From Labia minor (Eukaryota; Arthropoda; Insecta; Dermaptera; Spongiphoridae): DNA of 64,000 nt. Shown here one piece after another: positions 22,225 through 35,800 of this stretch. The notes beneath the pieces are model-generated. The model was not told the DNA's origin. It did no database searches and was given only the letters and a program-made list of their open reading frames with translations. The stretch lies in assembly GCA_963082975.1 (NCBI GenBank), contig OY720347.1, forward strand, positions 11,266,225 through 11,330,224, read 5' to 3'. How positions within the stretch are numbered: the first letter of the stretch is position 1; each line of letters starts with the position of its first letter. The position numbers and the translations under genes were made by a program.

Positions 22225-24964
22225 TCCCTCTGTAATATTTCAAAAATAATAATGAATATACTTATTTATATATATTTAAACAAACAAATATTAATCTTGA
22301 AATATAACATCTTTGTCGAGGGTTAAAGTCAGATTTAGCAGATACCCTTTATTAATTATTATATTATCAGTCTGAAATATTAATATATATATATCGATGG
22401 CAGAAAGTGGAAATTATGTATCCTGTAAATTGGCTGAAACGTCTTATTACTACTTTCTTGAAAAAATTAACATTTGAAATGAATGGTCTCAAAAATTATT
22501 ATTAATAATGTTGGATTTAATAGTTTTGATTTTTTGAAATATAAAATTTGATATTCCTGGTTCGACAAAATTGCTTTCTTCATATTTACTTATTTATTTA
22601 ATTATTCCTTTAATAGCCACATGCACATCAGAGTATCCGAGATGATTTTGGAAAAAAAATTTCTAGAAGCAAATTATAAATTCATTTATATTTTTATGGG
22701 TCGTTTCATGCATTCATTTCAAGATTGTGTTGATTTTTTATGGTGATTTAAAAAAGAATCAAAATATTTGATGTCAAACTAACTAAAATAGAATTTTCAT
22801 TTATTTTGTATTCATCTTATAGATTATCATCTCTAGTAATAGAAATACTTATCCGGTGATTTTTCATAACTTATATAATATGCATAAATTAACAGTTAAA
22901 ATTTATTTTTTATACGCTAGTAAGACAATTAATTGATTGTTCCTCACTTTAACTGAAATTCAATTTAATTAATTCTTACATATGTGCCATCTTCAATTTA
23001 TTGACTCTGATTCAATATTATATTGCCATTAAATGTAAATATTAATTTACATTATTTAATATTTAATTTACTTTTAAATAAGGATTAAATTTAAAAAAAT
23101 TTTAAAATTAAATATTTATAAATATATTAAAAATTATCCTAATAATATTTTATCTATTTTTTACAATAATTATAAAAAAGACATTCTAAGTATTCTTACA
23201 ACAAAAGTAAAAAGTAGTCATTTGATATGAATTAATTATTTATTTTCACTCGTTTTTTTTATTTTGAATAAACCATGCAAATAGAAAATATAATAAGTTT
23301 TTGAAATACAACAATAAGTAATATTTTTCTTTATGTGAACTCATTTTTCGAATAGTACAATCAGTGGTGTATTGGATGTTCCCTTACCTTTTTTCAGAAC
23401 CGGAAAGCGTTCCAGTACTTTTTCATGTCCCGACAATTCCCACTTAAATCTACTGTTAGAATTTCTTTTTTTGTGTTCGTTAATATTTTGTATAGTAAGA
23501 ATAAGAAAAAAATAAAAACTTATATGGAAAAAAAAGTTTGCTGAAAATAGGACTTTTTTTGCTCCCATTATGCTTTCCTTTACTTCTTATTTTACCAATA
23601 CATCACTGAGTATAATTAATTAACATATGAATAAATTTATTTATTAAAAACTCCAATACAATCCAAAAGACCATATTTGAAGTAGACAACATACCTTTAA
23701 TTTTTGAGATTCTTGAATGAAAAATCTATTTGCTATTTTTACTATTTGTAAAATTGTTTATTTTAAACAAAATAAAATTAATTATGAAAAAAACTTCGGA
23801 TAAATTTAGCTTTTCCACACTGACACATTTTACGCGCTTTTTTTAGTTCCTCATCACTTCTTTCTAATTCTAATCAAATTAAATTGTTCCGATTTTAATT
23901 CTTTTAAATCTAGATTAGTGTGTTTGTCAACAAAGACTTTCAGATACCTCCATAAGAAGAACCAGCGGGGGATGTCGATATAGCGATTTATGGAAATTAA
24001 GCATCCTGGAAATGTTTTACTTGTTAAATTCATGGAATTTTAATTTTAATGCTCTGAAATTCTAAGTCTTTGTGTCATTGAGTTGGTTCTCTATCAAAGA
24101 CACAATGATATAATCCTTTTTTTAGGTTTCACTACAGTTCTGTGTTACAAAATAGTTTAACCCTCTTCGAAATCAAACAATTATTTAGGAGAATATTGAA
24201 AATTTCAATTATCTATGCCAATTAAACTTCGCACCAAGCCATAGAATGACAGATTACCTTCTCCCACCTCGTCTTATAAATTTATTCATTTAATCTCCAC
24301 CTCCTTATTATATGCTAATTTATTACTTATATATTTTATAATTTATAATTTTTTTCTTTAAATCTTATACCTGGCTTTCTGTTTGTAATATATATTTAAA
24401 AAATTTAGATAGTAGAATTAGATTTTAACAAATCTAAATTTAAATGTAAAAAACCGTCCAATTCTTATTCAATTTTTAATACACTCTTACAGAATTGAAA
24501 TTAATAACTAATCATGAATATGATATACATGTATTATGTTTACTATATTATTTAAAAAAATAAAGTACTAGATACATCTATTAATCACATTTATTTTTAT
24601 ATTAACCTTAAACATTTTGTATTAATTTAAATTTATAATTGTTTTTGATTGAAAAGATAAAAATTGTTTCAAAAAAAGATTATTTCTACATTTTCTATAA
24701 TTACGAATAGTGTAATTTTTAAAGATTGTTAATTCATTATTTCTTTAATAAATATAATTATATATTTTTGTTTCTATTATTTAAAAATAAATAAGGGTAC
24801 TTCATAAGCAAAATTCAATTAATTTTACTGAATCACAAATATAAATTAGAATTAAATTTTAAATTTATTATAAAAAGTCAATACTAAAATTATGGTAAAT
24901 TTTTTGATAAAAAATATGTCGGAGATACTTATATATAAATTAAAAAGTTTCTTTTGGGATAAAT
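22225..24964. other. Intergenic, AT-rich
   Basis: Between zinc-finger gene B and coilin. Apart from a hAT MITE at 23362-23608, I see only AT-rich sequence and short frames without domain or splice support. Confidence 0.5.
23362..23608. mobile_element. hAT MITE
   Basis: 247-bp element with ends CAGTGGTGTATTGG and, reversed, CAGTGATGTATTGG. Flanking 8-bp duplication AGTACAAT/AGTATAAT (one mismatch). The interior has no credible gene: a 75-aa minus-strand frame runs across both element and flank. Confidence 0.8.
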
Positions 24965-26957
24965 TTAATCATTTGGAGTATCAATTATTTTTGTCTCTAT
25001 TAATTCATTCCAATTTAAATAATGAATTGTCCTTTCTTCATTTATTTGTTCTTCATTAGTCGAATTTTCAATATCAAATTTTCCTTTTGGATTTTCAAAT
25101 TGATTAAATCCATCTAATAATAGAAGTATAAATTATTAAAACCATTTTTAATTTATTTTATTAGTATTCAATGAAAAGACTATTTACCTAATATCTTTAG
25201 TTTTATTTCAGAAGTTTCATCAGCATAAGATAAGACTAGTGCTTTAATATATTCAGATATATGAGGAGTATAATTTTCATTTAATTTTAATATCTAAAAA
25301 GAAATAAGGTAATAACTAGTATAAAAAAGATCAAGACTAATCATTTTATTATTTTTTGTAATTTTCTTTATCTTAATATCTAAATTATATTAACATCAAG
25401 AAAATATTTCAAAGAAATTTTATAATTATTAATGTTTGTGTTTGCTTAACAGGTTTTTTAAAAATAAATCAAATAAAAATAAAAATTAAAAAGATAAATG
25501 GAATAAAGAATTAACTTATTATTAATCAATTTATTATTATTATAGAGATTTCTATTTTTTTATAGAATCTCATCTGAATGTTTTTAAAAAAATAAATGTT
25601 TAAGATTCACATTACTTATAGTTCTAAGAATAAAATGAAATGAAATTTATTACCTTGAAAGCAATTGTCATATTAGCTTTTGGCGATTCTTTTAAAACTT
25701 GCAATTGATCATAATATGAATCATTTGAATTTATTTTTTTAGTCTTTTTATTTTCATTATTTATTATTGTAGAAGAAGCCCGTTTTATAATTAACGGCGC
25801 ATGAGAGGTTTCCTTTTTATTTAATACCGATGAAAATACATCTATAATCTTTTCATTCACAGAATCATTTAAATTACCATTATTAATATTTTCAATAGTA
25901 TTTAACTTCTCCACATTTTCATGGTCTTCATTTTCTGAATCTGTTGAAAATCGTAAATGTTTTGAATTTTTACTAGAAACATTTTCATTTTTTTTGTTTT
26001 TATTATCGCTTTGAATCTTTTTTCCTAGGGTACGAATCATATTAAATGTTTCCGTTATACTATTATCAATTTTTTTTTTGCGTTTTCGATATCTTTTACG
26101 TTTCTTTTTTTCAATTGAATTTTTCTCTAAAGAGTCAGGAATTGTGTTAGAATTTTTTAAGGTATTATTTTGACTTGACAAATCTAAATTGGTTTTATTT
26201 TCAATTTTTTCTCTATTCTCATTTTCTAAAAATCTTTTATTAATTTTTTCCTTATGTTTTGTTATTTCATTAATTCCATTAACTTGTGTTGGATCATCTA
26301 TCAATTTCTTTCTTTTTGATGGAATTATATCTTCCTCATTCTCTTTTGATTTTTCTTTATTACGTTTTTTCTTTTTTGTAAAAGCATCCACGAAATTGAC
26401 CCGATGAACTCTAAAAAATATTTTAAAAATTTATTATGACTTTCTATAAAAATAAATAAAAATAAAAATATAACAGTAATATAGATTTTAAATGTCAAAG
26501 CAATTGATAAGCATTTATTTAAGCATTTTATTTTAGAAACATGAAAGTTGGACCTATAAAATTATAAAATTATTATAAAAAATATATTTAAAAGTAATGG
26601 TTTTGACAATTTATCATTAAAATCAAAAAAATCTTATAGAATTGATATACTAGAAAAACTAAAAAAACAAAATAATCAATTACTGTTACATGAAATTTCA
26701 GATTACATGATTTTACTTTAAAATGTCGTCTTTTCGAATCATATTAATACTATCTGAATTAGGAATATAATGTCCATTAATTGTAAAAGACAATGCATCT
26801 TCAATTCCAAAAATGTACTGAACACGCTGTATTAAACATCCAATCATTGTAATTTGATTTAAATCGACTGAAATATATGATAATTTCCTTATATCATCAA
26901 AAAATTCAGATAAATCTAGACTTATTCTACAATTAGAATCCATTTTGAGATTTAAAT
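24965..26957 (-). CDS. coil: Coilin (four coding exons, 412 aa)
   Basis: Scaffold protein of nuclear Cajal bodies, which organise snRNP and snoRNP maturation. Minus-strand coding exons: 26943-26717, 26410-25654, 25293-25188, 25113-24965; phases match and the total is 1239 nt. The exon 1 peptide from MDSNCRISLDL has the coilin N-terminal self-association domain (ISVDLNQITMIG, VQYIFGIEDA, IRKDDILKV). The centre (about residues 80-310) is rich in Lys, Asn, Glu and Ser with basic clusters (KKRKRYRKRKKK), as in other coilins. The end matches the atypical Tudor domain: IAFKILKLNENYTPHISEY, KALVLSYADE, then GKFDIEN and LNWNELIE before the stop. No RG box is visible. A TTTCAG acceptor at 26958-26960 implies an untranslated upstream exon. 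Shorter than the human protein. Next upstream is the divergent RFX gene. Confidence 0.88.
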
Positions 26958-27751
26958 CTGAAATAAAATAAATATTTATTAGCATATTTATATTAATTTA
27001 TGGACATCTTATAAAATGCATACAAATTTTTTATTTTTTGTTTTTATAGTAGAATAGGTTATTATAGTATATTCATCTAAGCCGTTGTATAAAATTAAAG
27101 TTATATAAATTGCTAAAATCAATTGGTAAAATCATTATATTAAAAAATAATTCAAGTGATTAACAATATTTCTACACTCAATAAACAACCTGTTTTTCTT
27201 AAAATTCAGATTTATTGGATTCTAATATTTTAACTGTTCCCCAAATTAAGTGGTTTGAAATAAATCAAAATTAGAATATTTAATATTAAACATATTTTAT
27301 AAACATTAATATATATATAAATAAAATAGAAATTATAAATGATTCAAATTTCAACATAAAATTGTATCAACCTTAACTTGAAAAAAAGAATATAAATAGA
27401 TTTTAATTAATTTTTCAGAGAAATAATTCTGTATTATCGTATATTTTAAATGTCCTTTAGTTCTTTTAGTAGATAAATAAGTCTAAATTTAATTATTATA
27501 TATAAAATATATATAAATTTTAAATAGTTTTTTAAATGTTATGATGTTATCTAATCTGAAAAGCGCTATTTTTTCAATATTTAAAGATGTATTTTATTAC
27601 TTAATGCTCGAAATATTAAATATGAATTAAAAAATATTATATAATCTAATATACCTGTTTATTGTTGATTAAATATAAATCATTTTTAATATATATACTC
27701 TTTTGTTTTTTATTAAAAAAAAATAAAAGGTTTAAATATTATAAAATACTT
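26958..27751. promoter_or_regulatory. Spacer between divergent coilin and RFX starts
   Basis: The roughly 0.8 kb between the first coilin coding exon and the candidate first RFX exon. It should hold the 5' untranslated exon of coilin and possibly a shared promoter. The sequence is uniformly AT-rich and I recognise no core promoter element. Confidence 0.3.
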
Positions 27752-27827
27752 ATGATGGAAAAACATTACAATTCACCTAGACTAAGAGCTAAATATAAAG
27801 AAATAAATAATGGACCGAAAATAAAAA
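27752..27827 (+). CDS. Candidate first coding exon of RFX long isoform
   Basis: ATGATGGAAAAACATTAC... gives 25 codons plus one base ([20 protein letters not shown]...) and a perfect donor GTAAGT. Its phase fits the next RFX exon at 30835, where the joined peptide reads [12 protein letters not shown]. No homology is recognised. It could be the first exon of another gene or a chance frame. Confidence 0.4.
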
Positions 27828-28483
27828 GTAAGTTCTAATAAAGATAATTAAATTATATTAGAAAAATCATTCTTAAAAAATCATAAATCAAATTATCTTA
27901 TAAAAAAATATATGAAAGTCTAAAAAAAAATCTTATTGTTAAGAATTTAAAAAGTAATAAATTATTGAATATTAGATATTTAATAACTTTAATTATCAAT
28001 TTAAACTTGGTAACTACTTGTTATATTTTTAAGAAAGAATAGCAAAATAAATCAAAACAGTAAAATATTCTTCAAAAAAATGTCTGTTCATTTTCCACAA
28101 TATTTTGGAGATTTTTTCATTTGAATTTTTTTTTAATTTTAATTTTATATATAAGTAGATTATATTTATCAGTTAAAAAATTGTTTTATTCAAACTAAAT
28201 AAAAATCAACTTAAAAATTGAAATTTTTCTATAATTAATATATCTATAAAATGAATTTTATTACACAAATGGAAAATTAAGAAATTATGCGCAATAAAAA
28301 ATGAAAAAAATATAATACGTTTTAACCGTAATGAATTTACAAAAATTACTCTTTTATTTTTAATTTATAACTAGTTATATAGTTAAAGTTATTCACAAGC
28401 AGGAAGTTCTTAAAAACCTGATCCCCAGTTTAAATCTAATTCAATAATTGTTTGCATAACATGAATGTTTCTAAACTTAAGAG

Positions 28484-28521
<38 letters not shown>

Positions 28522-31500
28522 AGTAAGTTTAATATAATCTCTTTTTTTTTAATCCAACGATATATATTATAGGAAAAAATACAAAAAAAAGAATAGTCCT
28601 TTTCTAATTCGTTATCTAGCCATGAAATAAAATAAAATAATTTGAAATATATTTTGTTTAAATTAAATGAGTAGAACAAATTATATATGTAATAAAATTC
28701 TTTATATTGATATATTTTAATCAAATCAACCATAATTTCTCGGATAGTTTTAGTTTATATAATATATTTTTATATTATATTATTTTAAATTGTTATTATA
28801 TATTTTTAACAGAAATATATGGAATAAATTTAAAATACTTAAAATAAAGTGATTCTAGATATTTGCTTTGAATTTTATCAATGTTAATTAATTTTCACTA
28901 TAACAAGTCTTGTTAGAGTAAAATTTATTTTTATTTATATATTTTATTTTAAATACATAAAATTCATTTGCGCGTTATTTTATATAGTAATTCTTTATAT
29001 GATTTTAATAAAAAAGAAAATTGATGTTTTTTTGAAGGATACAAAAATAAAAATGTTATTTCTGTTATTATCCATGTAATGAAATATATATTTTTATTAG
29101 ATATTATGTAATATAAATCTTAAATGACAAATATTATTTTGTTTGATTTGGTTTAGCGTGATTAAATATTTTTCGCGTTAAATTTTTGGAAATCTGATGT
29201 TGATGTTATTTTAAAAATGACAGGTTGCCGCTCTGCGCGTACAGCCCCAGAGGTTGTTAGGACAACGAGCAGTGGCCAAGCGGTCTCCATAGCCACCGAA
29301 TTATTCTCTTTTTCTCTCTACTTTATTAATCTCTTTTTCTCACCAACCCATTTCGATACACCCTTTATTTAACAACGACACATTATTTGATCCATTCAAC
29401 ATTTGTTTTCTTACTAATATAACCGAATACAATGCCCATTATTAATTTTTCATTGCCAATTTCTAATTCCACTCAACTGATTGTCTTCCCCTGATAAGAC
29501 AATATGGCGTATCATTCGGCTCACTTTTATCAGACACTTGATGGTGGTTGCAATTTGTGATCAAATTCCTTTGGTCTAATTAATAAAACAATTATTTTTC
29601 AACATCAGAATCATTGGTTAATTGATCTTTCGAAAGGTATGTATAATTTTACTCACAAAATCTAAAGTATTTTTTTTTAAATAACCTAATCGATTATTAT
29701 TTCTTTATTTATTAAGTATAAAGTATTATAATATAAATATAGTCATATTTATTTATGCAAATATTTAATATAATATATAATATTTACTATTTGTTTGTTA
29801 AATTTTGCTCTATTAAAATATTATAAATGGATTATATAAATTATAAAAAAATTAGATATTTTTAATTTAATAAAATAATATAAATTAATTAAATATAAAA
29901 TTATTTTTATCAATTTACATCTTAAAGAGAATAATTATGATATTAATTATATATATATATATACCCTGTCTCTCTCTATATATATTTATATATATATTCA
30001 AATTATTTTTTTTTATAAATTAAATAACCAGGTGGGTTTTTTTCAACAGTTTATTTAACATCTGTTGTTTTCTCTTCCCTTGAGCGGTTCCCTTATTAGT
30101 ACCTGGTACATACTGGTACCAACCACCTCACCCCCTTAATATTTTTCATTTACACTTTGTGTTTGAGTAACTTAACGGTTATTTATTATGAAGTATTTTA
30201 TTTTTTATTTTAAATAATTAATTTTATTTAAGTTTATTTTAAACATTTGAATATTGTTTTTCTTTTCTTTACAAATTTATATAATAATATATACTATATT
30301 TGTGCTAGTATCGTGAATTATATATATAAATATATATTCAATGTGTTTAATAACTTTATAATTAAATATATATATATATTTATATATTATATTAAAATAC
30401 AAGTTTTGGTTTAATTTTTTATAATCATTCCATATTGATTATTATCCTAATATTTCTAATGTAAGTATTATCTGAGTTCGCGTTAACTATTCATATTTAT
30501 TATTTTAAATTTTTCATCTCTTTGAAATTAATTTTATTCTGTATAGCTTTAATATCATTATGAAAAACTTTTAAATAAATTTTTGAATAATTTATATTAA
30601 TTAATAGCTTATTTAATAGATATTTTTTAAACTAAATAAATATTTATTATTATTTTTTTAAAATCTTTTTAAAAATCTTGTAATTTGAATTATTATATAT
30701 TTTAATTCAAGATTTATGATTTATTGACTCTGGTTACTTATTCTATTTTCAAAGAAATTTTTTTATAAAATAAAATGCCAATTTTGATACAATTCATTTG
30801 CTAATTGTCATAATTTATTTTATTTCTGTTTAAGCTGAAATTTCGGATTCACCTGGATTCAAAAAAAAAACTATATTTGAAAGCTGTAACAAACCTTTAA
30901 AAATCTCATCAAGTTCAGAAGAGGAAGACCGTGAAAGAGAGCGACGTTCCTCTAAAAGACTCAAGCGCTCTTCGTTTCATTATTTTCCTACTAATGACAC
31001 GAAATCATCACCAACCCATTATTCCGGCCTATACCTAAAAGTGGATCCCGGGTGTTCATCTCCTACCATTTTTTTGCCAGAGGTATCGCCACTTAGCAAC
31101 AGGACCAAAACTAGTGCTAGTCGACGGGCTGCACGACTTTCCCAACAATCAGTGATGACAAGTGCAGCTGCAGCCTCATCGGCAGATCCTGCCACCTCTG
31201 AAGCTGATGAAAATAGTCATCATACGGTTACAATAGAAATTCCCCAACATGCAATTCAAGTATATACTTTATAAAATTTATATATATTATTATTTTTATT
31301 TCAAATTTAAATTTAAATTTTTATTTATTAGAATGGATCCGTGGATGTTTCAATGGACAGTCCTGGATCTCAAACGTCTAGTAGCAGCGAAGGCCCTGAA
31401 GGATCTGCCGCTGCAGCAGCCGTTGCAGCAGCAGCAGTTGCAGGTGCGACTGCTCAAGCATCACAAGTGACTACTCAGGTTGTCGTCGCCGACTCAGGCG

Positions 31501-32778
31501 TCGTTACAGCCGATTGTGCCTCTCCTCATTTTATTACTGTCACAGGTGACGGCCCCTCTCCAAGATAACAGCATGCTTTCCCTTAATTAAGAAATCACAA
31601 CATAAAACTTTCGCACTTTTACACCCAAAATAAATTAGTGTTTAATTGTTTTTAAATTTATAGTAAAAATAATTAATAAAAATATCTAATATAATTTCTT
31701 ACAACTTATAAGCTCGATATCATATAAGATCAGAATTTGATATTCATAATATTATTGATTAAGAATTTTTTTGATTTTCAATAATTTTAAAATATTTTTT
31801 TTATTATTCAGCGTTAAACTAATAAACAATAAAATTTTAATTATTTTTCTTAACAGATATTTCACCATATCACCCTTATTTAACATTTAGATGATGGTTC
31901 AAGTTTTATATTTATACTCTTAATTAAAATTTTCCTCACTAATTAAAAAGCTAGACATGAAATATAAACATTTTAGTTTTGAAATTTACTTCAAAGACCT
32001 TTGGTATTTTAATTTTAGAAGAATATTTCAAAAATTAGCAATAAAAATAATATTTTGGAATAAAACATTTAATTATTTTTATAAACTTGAAAAAATATAA
32101 AAAATGTAATAATCTCTGAAGCAAAATCTCTTTACACGACACTGAATTTTAAAATGTCCGAATATAAAAATTCATGGTTCTAATCAAACATTCAAATTTT
32201 CAGATGTACTATTTTGTATAAACATTATTTTTACTATAATTAATTGAGCACCTTAATGCTAAGCCTATTAAACAATGCTAGCTTAGCGAAAAACATAACA
32301 AAATAAACTTTTACACTTCATTATCAAACACTTATCCATTATCACTTTGCATTTTGGTTAATAGTGTTATCTTTCCATGCCTCCACTATGCAGCCACAGG
32401 ATCTAGGTCTTACACCTCACTAACTCCAGTGAACCCCGTAGGTAAGGCTACCCCATTCATTCCTTCATCTTTCATTCAAACGATTAAAAATTGAATTTAT
32501 CTAAATATAAAAGCTTTATTTATTAATTAATAAATAATTTTTTATAATCATACACTTTCAATTAAGCATGGGGAGCTCTTAGCATGTTAATTCAAAAAGT
32601 ACCATGCATGTATTAAAACTTATTCACTTAATATCTTAAAAAAAATAGTTAAGTTTAAATTTTTATTATATTTATTTTATAAATTAGCTGATTATTTTAA
32701 ATAAAACTTTATTTAATTAATATTTTAAACATGACAAACGTGTGGAAAATATTGACAAAACTATTTATTACCATCAGC

Positions 32779-32815
<37 letters not shown>

Positions 32816-35800
32816 TATATTAATTTCTATTAAATTTTAATAGCATGAGCAATCGACTTATTTTATAATTATTATTACTTATTTTATAATTATAGAAAAT
32901 GAATTTTAAATTTATAATTATAAAAAATAGTTGTCCAACTTAAATGGAATATTTTTTTAGAATTTAATTATAATTTTGTTATAGTTTCTGATGGGGATCC
33001 AACTCAAGCTGATGTAGTGACAGGTGGAGTTCATCCAACTTATGTTCAATATGTGGAAGGTTCTCCTGAACAAGCAATATATACTGCTACGAATGGTCAA
33101 ATGTAAGTTTATAATTAATAATTTTCATATGTTCGTATATATATATTAAAAAATATATTTTTTTAAATAGGGCCTATCCAGTATATACCGTTGGAGAAGC
33201 CACTGGAACCATGTATACATCTGCAACCGCTCAATATTATCCAAACAATTCAACGGCAGTAACTTATAGCCAGGTAAAATTTAAAATATTTTTGTTTAAA
33301 TTTTCATTATATTTATAAGGGAATTTTGTAAATAAAACCACATATTGATATTTTTTATTGAAAATTTATTAAAAAAAAAAAAAAAAAAATACAAATAATA
33401 CGTAAAAGGTGTATTTTTTGTATTTTTTTTTTTTTTTTAATAAATTTTCAATAAAAAATATCAATATGTGGTTTTATTTACAAAATTCCTTTATAAATAA
33501 AAACAGCCACCAAAGCTTTAATAATTTAATTTCATTATCTTTAAAATTTTTTCACAATTCAGGTGGCTAACTCGTTGACACAAGGGGCATCCCAATCAAG
33601 TCCTGGATCGGCTGCAGCTGCACAACTATTGGCACAGAGCACTGCTGGTTATCTAATTCAACAAGGTGTTGATGCTGAAAGTGCGGCACATACACTCATT
33701 GCCTCTCATCGTGGTGCCAGTCCTCCTACAGTCTCAGCAGTGAGTCAAACGTTTTTCTTTACTATTCTTTTCATGTTTCTTTGGTTTTTTTTTTAATTAA
33801 AGATCTATCTATATATAAAATATTAATATAATTATTCATTATAAAACTTGTAAAAACTAAACTAAAGTCTTATAGAAAATCTCTAGAAATTTCTTTTTAC
33901 ATTTTTAAGATCTACTAAATGGTAATGGGGTAAATGTTTAGAAAAAATTAACCAATAAAAGGTATAAGTTGAGATTTTCTATATGGAAACTTAGTCTAGT
34001 TTTTTACCTTATACTCTGGAGAGAATTTAATGATATGGCTGGGAGCCTTCCAAGGAAGCTTCAGGCGTCACTTATATGGTATCCACAACGGGTGGTGGAG
34101 GAAATGGAACTGGAAATGGTGCCACACCTTCAGCAGAATCTGCAGTCGCAGTGGCAACAGGAGCAGGATCTCCAGGACTTGATGGCGGCGATCCTCATCC
34201 AAGTCTAACTCATGCTACGCGGGTATCTCCCGCCACGGTGAGAGCCTGCTAATCACATCGATGATTCTTATTAGACTTTTAATTTGTTTCCATTAGTTAT
34301 TTTTTCTTTTTTATATTTGTCTTTTTGTTTTATATAAATTCCTTTATGTTAAATTGTAAATTGCATGAAACCAAGACGGTTTAAAAATATAATTTATTAT
34401 TAAATTTTTTAACCTTAAGAGACTAGACCATCAAGAATATTTAGACGGTATGAGAATAACCTTTCCTCAATTATTATTTATGAAATGGTAATTTATCTCT
34501 CTTAGATTACCAATTTATAAGTTGTTATTATTTTTTTTTCTATTTATATTTATAATTTCAGCAACATATGAACCTAATTTATCTTAAAATCAAATAGAGC
34601 CTTTTACTCATAAAGGTAATGTCATTATTATCATTAAAGTTTAGATTTAAATCCATTTGCACTACAAATTACATGTTGTATGATAATTTTTGATAAATCA
34701 AGAATTAATTTTTTTAATTATAATAAAAAATTTTTAAATTTTACATATAAAATTTAAAATCTTTAATCGAAATGAAAAATAATTTAAAGATTTTTAAACC
34801 GTCTTAATTAATTTATATTAGTTTTTTTTAGTTAAGTCCTATTTATTTATAATTATTTTTATTCAATTCCATGTAAATATATACTTAAGGATTTCATTAT
34901 TATATGTCTTTCACATCCTTTTTACAATTTGTATATTTCAGCTAAGCACATATCTTTTCATAAATTCACCATTTTATATAATCATGAAAAGTACAAATAT
35001 AAAATCTAGTTTCATATATTTTATATTTTACTTAAACTTTTAGTTATGCGTTATATTCTTCAAAACTATATAATTACAATTTTACAATTTATTTTTCAAT
35101 ATAAAATTTAATTATGTTTAATTTATAAAAAAAATTTAAATAAAAACTAAATAAAATGTCTTTGTATAATAGCAACTTCGAAATATATGTAGTTTTTTTA
35201 TTTACATTTTTCTATTTTATTAATACACGATTGTTTTGGCATTCTTATATTTTAATTTTACACTTTTAGTTTATTTAATTATTATATAAATTTAATATTT
35301 TTCAATAAATTTTATCAATGTCTTAATATTACTTTTTAATAGTTCATTTTTTGATATTAAAAACAAAATTGAATCTCTTAGAAAAATAAAATATTTTTAT
35401 TTAATATATGATAGGATTGTAAAAGTTGTGAAATATTCAACAAAATTTAAATTAAATATCTAGTTTTTACTTTTAAATTTATATTTTCTAGATTGCAAAT
35501 TCATGTTTTTTTTTATTATTAATTTTTCTATTCATTAGTCTATAAGAAACCGAAAATTGGCTCCTTTACATTTGCCTCTCCTCCTTAAATATCTAATTAT
35601 TTATCATTCCATCTTTATGATTTTCCTATCCATGATTAAAAGTTAAATTTACCTAAAGTTATCGGTAATCTGTCCAAATCATATCTGTCATCTTTTTCTT
35701 CTATTACTTTTACAATAATATTAACAGCAGCGATTCTCAATCTTTGGAGCGCGCCTTCAAAGAGAAAATATTTAAAAAAATTGATTAACTGTCTGAAAAG

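Larger units (their letters stand above)
29215..29636 (+). promoter_or_regulatory. Promoter-like island and probable 5'UTR exon of RFX
   Basis: A markedly G+C-richer segment in AT-rich DNA. It starts with two X-box-like motifs and ends with donor CGAAAG|GTATGT at 29636/29637. It contains a short upstream frame ([18 protein letters not shown]). If it splices to 30835, the first in-frame ATG is at 31155 ([11 protein letters not shown]), giving a shorter RFX isoform. Start site not determined. Confidence 0.55.

Noticed and set aside
26189-26407. Phe/Ser-rich plus-strand frame
   Set aside because: Antisense of the Lys-rich centre of coilin.
33969-34208. Gln-rich plus-strand frame overlapping an RFX exon
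   Set aside because: Alternative frame. The frame reading [13 protein letters not shown] continues RFX with matching phases on both sides.
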